39,432 bases of DNA. Source: a virus. Shown here piece by piece: positions 37,469-39,432 of the stretch. The notes under the pieces were generated by a model. The model was given only the letters and a program-made list of their open reading frames with translations. It searched no databases and had not been told where the DNA came from. The stretch's first letter is position 1. The number at the start of each line of letters is the position of its first letter. A program made the translations under genes and the position numbers. The stretch covers positions 1 through 39,432 of IMG/VR virus record IMGVR_UViG_3300033150_001288; one strand, given 5' to 3'.

Positions 37469-38048
37469 CTGCTTCCTTATCCACAAATTCAGCATCTATC
37501 GTTTTATTATCAGCAATCTCAAAAAGACGACCGGCAAAAGCTTTAATCTCTGCCTCCATATCTTTTCCCTCAAGACTCAAAATTGTTTTATCAATTTCCA
37601 ATCTTTTAGTTTCAGAGAAAAATTCAGGAAGTCTATTACATAACAAAAATTTCAAAACAGCAGGGTCAGATTTAGCGTGCTTTAAAACTTCTTCTCGTTC
37701 TGTTTCAATCCAATCAGTATAAGGCTTATCACCATCGTATTTTGTTACTGCTTTATATTTTACTTTCTCTTGCTTATAATCATATCCAGTTGCAGCAAGA
37801 AAGGCTTTGGTTACCAACTGAACATCAGCTATTCTTTTACCTAATTCCCAAGCATCCTTTACTTCTGGATGGTTTTTCTTTAAATTATTAAGCCAATCCC
37901 TGGCATTCTTTCCAGTATAACCAAGGATTACTCCTATATCACTTTCATTTAATCCTAACGCAGTAAGATTTTGAATCACAGGAAGCCAGGATGCATCAAA
38001 TCTTGCCCTTTTCTTTATTTCAAACTTCTTTTTTGGTATATTAGCCAC
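37452..38048 (-). CDS. terS: Small terminase subunit (198 aa), GTG start
   Basis: The start is GTG at 38048; no earlier ATG gives a ribosome site. The N-terminal part has a helix-turn-helix-like stretch (LGLNESDIGVILGYTGKNARDWLNNL) that would bind the packaging site. The middle has charged helices, and the end (FAGRLFEIADNKTIDAEFVD) would contact the motor. It lies directly before the large terminase ATPase piece with a 17-nt overlap. Position and layout support the call. Confidence 0.75.
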   Translation of the reverse strand: MANIPKKKFEIKKRARFDASWLPVIQNLTALGLNESDIGVILGYTGKNARDWLNNLKKNHPEVKDAWELGKRIADVQLVTKAFLAATGYDYKQEKVKYKAVTKYDGDKPYTDWIETEREEVLKHAKSDPAVLKFLLCNRLPEFFSETKRLEIDKTILSLEGKDMEAEIKAFAGRLFEIADNKTIDAEFVDKEADEATR

Positions 38049-38052
38049 GTTA

Positions 38053-38244
38053 TTAGTCTCTATCCCCTAAATCTATCGTTCCACCTCCTCTTTCCCTCAA
38101 AGGTGGATAATCCCCAGTTCTACCTCTTTCCTTCATACAATCAAAACACCAAGAATAATATCCTTCTCTGTCTTCTCTTTTTAGAAAATTCCTTATATCC
38201 AACCATCGTTTACAACAATCACAATGTTTTAACTTTCGATACAT
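38053..38244 (-). CDS. Zinc-ribbon protein opening the late operon (63 aa)
   Basis: CDCCKRWLD and CFDCMKERG form a two-pair zinc site in residues 8-36. The rest is a flexible, Gly/Arg-rich tail (ERGGGTIDLGDRD). The ribosome site is weak (GTTGAAA). It is the first gene of the virion arm, reading away from the control region. Confidence 0.6.
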   Translation of the reverse strand: MYRKLKHCDCCKRWLDIRNFLKREDREGYYSWCFDCMKERGRTGDYPPLRERGGGTIDLGDRD

Positions 38245-38332
38245 TAGAAGTATTTTTCAACAATTACTATTCTTTCATTATCGGACTTATTTTACTTTTC
38301 TATTTACGTACCGCGACTTCTGTCTTTTATTC

Positions 38333-38344
38333 TTTACCTGACAA
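38333..38344 (-). repeat. 12-bp inverted repeat, left arm (TTTACCTGACAA)
   Basis: TTTACCTGACAA here is the exact complement of TTGTCAGGTAAA at 38471-38482. The arms are 126 bp apart and enclose the AT-rich tract. They share the TTGTCA core with three further plus-strand sites. Confidence 0.8.
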
Positions 38345-38440
38345 AATAATATATTATATTATATATTATATATTATTTATATGGTATATAATAAAAGACT
38401 AATATACTTTTGATATAATAATTATATTTATTTATTAAAC
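38345..38440. other. Extremely AT-rich tract with TATATT-type repeats
   Basis: About 96 bp almost entirely of A and T, with repeating TATATTATATA units (38350-38390). Such tracts melt easily, as in DNA-unwinding elements of origins. It also carries several -10-like sequences on both strands. Confidence 0.7.
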
Positions 38441-38450
38441 AATCTATCAA
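38421..38450 (-). promoter_or_regulatory. Candidate late promoter (weak)
   Basis: On the minus strand TTGATA (38450-38445), an 18-bp spacer and TATAAT (38426-38421). It would give a leader of about 170 nt to the 38244 gene. The AT-rich surroundings make chance matches likely. Confidence 0.35.
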
Positions 38451-38470
38451 GAGGTATAGAGCCGTTGCCC

Positions 38471-38482
38471 TTGTCAGGTAAA
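38471..38482 (+). repeat. 12-bp inverted repeat, right arm (TTGTCAGGTAAA)
   Basis: Exact complement of the arm at 38333. It runs directly into the imperfect 15-bp hairpin at 38480. Confidence 0.8.
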
Positions 38483-38540
38483 TCAACCAAACTTAGTTGA
38501 CTTCAAGTTTAGCTGATTTTTTATACTTTGTCAGTATAAA
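38480..38540. other. Two adjacent hairpins in the control region
   Basis: AAATCAACCAAACTT (38480-38494) pairs with AAGTTTAGCTGATTT (38505-38519) in 13 of 15 positions around a 10-nt loop. Directly after it, TTTATACT (38520-38527) pairs with AGTATAAA (38533-38540), 8 bp with loop TTGTC. Confidence 0.65.
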
Positions 38541-38542
38541 GT

Positions 38543-38632
38543 CGGGTCGCCAAGATTCCCTCTGGGAAAGCCCATATCCTGTCTAAATATGGGCCTTAAG
38601 TCGCCAATCCCGTTGTCATAGAAAGTCCCATA
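38543..38632. other. Degenerate 33-bp tandem units with hairpins
   Basis: GTCGCCAA begins two similar units, 38546-38577 and 38600-38632, both followed by CCC, then GAAAG and CCCATA. Inside the first are TTCCC/GGGAA (38556-38568) and GCCCATAT/ATATGGGC (38570-38594). CGGG (38543-38546) and CCCG (38609-38612) could close the whole as a branched structure. Confidence 0.55.
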
Positions 38633-38764
38633 AATAAATAAATCATTATATATTTGTCAAATAACATACGTCTCTCTATCAGCCATCCCATTTAGTATAT
38701 GTTTTTAGGCATCTTTGACTTATATTTTTTAGGAAAAAATATTTTATTTTTTCAAATTTTTCAC

Positions 38765-38793
38765 TTGACTTGTAATTTGGTTTTTGTTATAAT
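38765..38793 (+). promoter_or_regulatory. Strong promoter of the helix-turn-helix gene
   Basis: TTGACT (38765-38770), a 17-bp spacer and TATAAT (38788-38793), preceded by TGT. It is the best match of the TTGACT family. The start codon at 38800 lies 6 nt after the -10, so transcription should start at the ATG itself. A second, weaker -35 (TTGACT 38715) lies upstream. Confidence 0.8.
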
Positions 38794-38799
38794 GATGCT

Positions 38800-39147
38800 A
38801 TGAAACCGACAAAGAAGCAAATAGAAGTATTATTGTTAATCACACCAGGGCCTCTGGGTGAAGGATTGAAAATAAAAGAAGTGGCTGAAAAATTAGGAAT
38901 TTCAGAAATTGCTGTTAAAAAAAGGTTGGAAAGATTTAAGAGAAATCATCCTGACGCCTGGGAAAGATTTGAAGGAATAAGGAATGTATCTCGAAGAGAG
39001 AGAGATAATTTACATAATCATATTTGGAGAATAACTAATTTAGGAGAAACATTTAGTCGAGAGAATTATTTTGACACAGAAGAAAGTATTGAAACAATAA
39101 GTTATGAATATCTTGAAAAAAAATACAAAATAAGAAGGAAATTTTAA
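38800..39147 (+). CDS. Helix-turn-helix regulator, probably leaderless (115 aa)
   Basis: Residues 25-46 (KIKEVAEKLGISEIAVKKRLER) form a clear helix-turn-helix of LuxR/sigma-region-4 type, preceded by 'TKKQIEVLLLITPGPLG' as in that fold. 'HPDAWERFEGIRNVSRRERD' follows, a layout common in small phage regulators. The ATG has no ribosome site and coincides with the predicted transcription start; no other Met occurs. It may control the divergent region or a middle/late switch. Confidence 0.7.
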   Translation: MKPTKKQIEVLLLITPGPLGEGLKIKEVAEKLGISEIAVKKRLERFKRNHPDAWERFEGIRNVSRRERDNLHNHIWRITNLGETFSRENYFDTEESIETISYEYLEKKYKIRRKF

Positions 39148-39329
39148 TGTTTGTGTGTGATAAATGCGGAAAATCTTCAAAACCTAAAGAAAAAGTTAAT
39201 TTTATTGTTGACAAGCGAAGGAAAAAAGTGTATAATAATGATAATAAGATTACATTTGGCTGGGAAATAGAATCTGAAAAGAAAATATGTAAAAGATGTT
39301 TGGAGAAAATGAATGGACGGGGATTCTAA
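39147..39329 (+). CDS. Zinc-ribbon protein (60 aa)
   Basis: The ATG overlaps the regulator stop by one base (TAATG), with AAGGAA upstream. CDKCGK (4-9) and CKRC (about 49-52) are the metal pairs. 'YNNDNKITFGWEIESEKKIC' between them matches a common short phage zinc protein ('Y......GWEI..E...C..C'). Unknown function. Confidence 0.6.
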   Translation: MFVCDKCGKSSKPKEKVNFIVDKRRKKVYNNDNKITFGWEIESEKKICKRCLEKMNGRGF

Positions 39330-39432
39330 ATACTATCTCAAAGAGGCTTATAGGTTTCTTGAATTAGCTCTTATTGGTTCTCGAAAGAAACAAAGAGAGT
39401 TAATTTATAAAGCTATTGAATGTCTAAATAAT
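39313..39432 (+). CDS. Partial early ORF at the right edge (at least 40 aa)
   Basis: The ATG at 39313 has TGGAGAAAA upstream and overlaps the previous stop. It encodes a charged helical product (MDGDSKYYLKEAYRFLELAL...IYKAIECLNN) that is still open at the last base. If the window ends are joined, it would continue with WGR and stop at window position 12. The family is unknown. Confidence 0.45.
   Translation, partial: MDGDSKYYLKEAYRFLELALIGSRKKQRELIYKAIECLNN

Larger units (their letters stand above)
38245..38799. other. 555-bp non-coding divergent control region, candidate origin
   Basis: No convincing gene is found here. The region separates the minus-strand virion arm from the plus-strand early unit. 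It holds a very AT-rich tract (38345-38440), a 12-bp inverted repeat, four hairpins, repeated TTGTCA motifs, and promoters in both directions. These are the usual parts of a phage origin or switch, but none was tested. See the separate entries. Confidence 0.7.

Noticed and set aside
38392-38410. Attachment site for integration
   Set aside because: No integrase is visible anywhere in the window.
38541-38632. tRNA gene or CRISPR array in the control region
   Set aside because: No T-loop or acceptor stem is found, and the two GTCGCCAA units are too different and too few for a CRISPR array.

Overview
The window reads as most or all of the genome of a tailed, podovirus-like bacteriophage. The DNA is AT-rich. 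Genes are packed with 1-20 nt overlaps or short gaps, nearly all preceded by AGGAGG-type ribosome sites. Promoters are of sigma70 type (TTGACT, about 17 bp, TATACT), and one product has a bacterial lipobox (LTGC). These point to a bacterial host that I cannot name. No integrase or repressor was recognised, so a lytic lifestyle is likely but unproven.

Layout: (1) 261-14172, plus strand, is the early and replication arm. It opens with very small ORFs separated by a recurring 21-nt stem-loop element. It then carries small phage proteins (one with a cyclic-phosphate receiver-like domain), a Cas4/RecB-like nuclease, a probable ssDNA-binding protein, a DnaB-type helicase, a DnaG-type primase, an HNH protein, membrane proteins, a free-standing homing endonuclease, a Panacea-like protein with a coiled-coil partner and an RNase H-fold exonuclease. 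(2) A strong bidirectional terminator at about 14.2 kb separates the two converging arms. (3) 14225-38244, minus strand, is the packaging and virion arm. In transcription order it holds: zinc ribbon, small terminase, large terminase split by an HNH gene, portal, a trypsin-fold protease with a signal peptide, small basic and zinc-ribbon proteins, scaffold, major capsid, decoration protein with a lectin-like domain, two paralogous head-tail adaptors, a tail nozzle in three cistrons, tail fibre, internal proteins, a 1057-aa ejection-type protein and a tiny holin-like protein. (4) 38245-38799 is a 555-bp non-coding divergent control region with a very AT-rich tract, a 12-bp inverted repeat, several hairpins and repeated TTGTCA motifs. 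It is the best candidate for an origin and switch. (5) 38800 to the end, plus strand, begins a second early unit with a probably leaderless helix-turn-helix gene. Joined end to start, it would run into the left early arm.

The two arms diverge at one site and converge at another, and the last partial ORF would close in frame after four codons if the ends were joined. The window may therefore be a complete circular or circularly permuted genome; this is inference. No DNA polymerase, RNA polymerase or classical endolysin was recognised, so the phage probably uses host polymerases and an unrecognised lysis enzyme.

The points most worth following are the split large terminase, the secreted-type serine protease in the head cluster, the repeated early stem-loop, the structured control region, the GNRA-capped hairpin between head and tail genes and the Panacea cassette.
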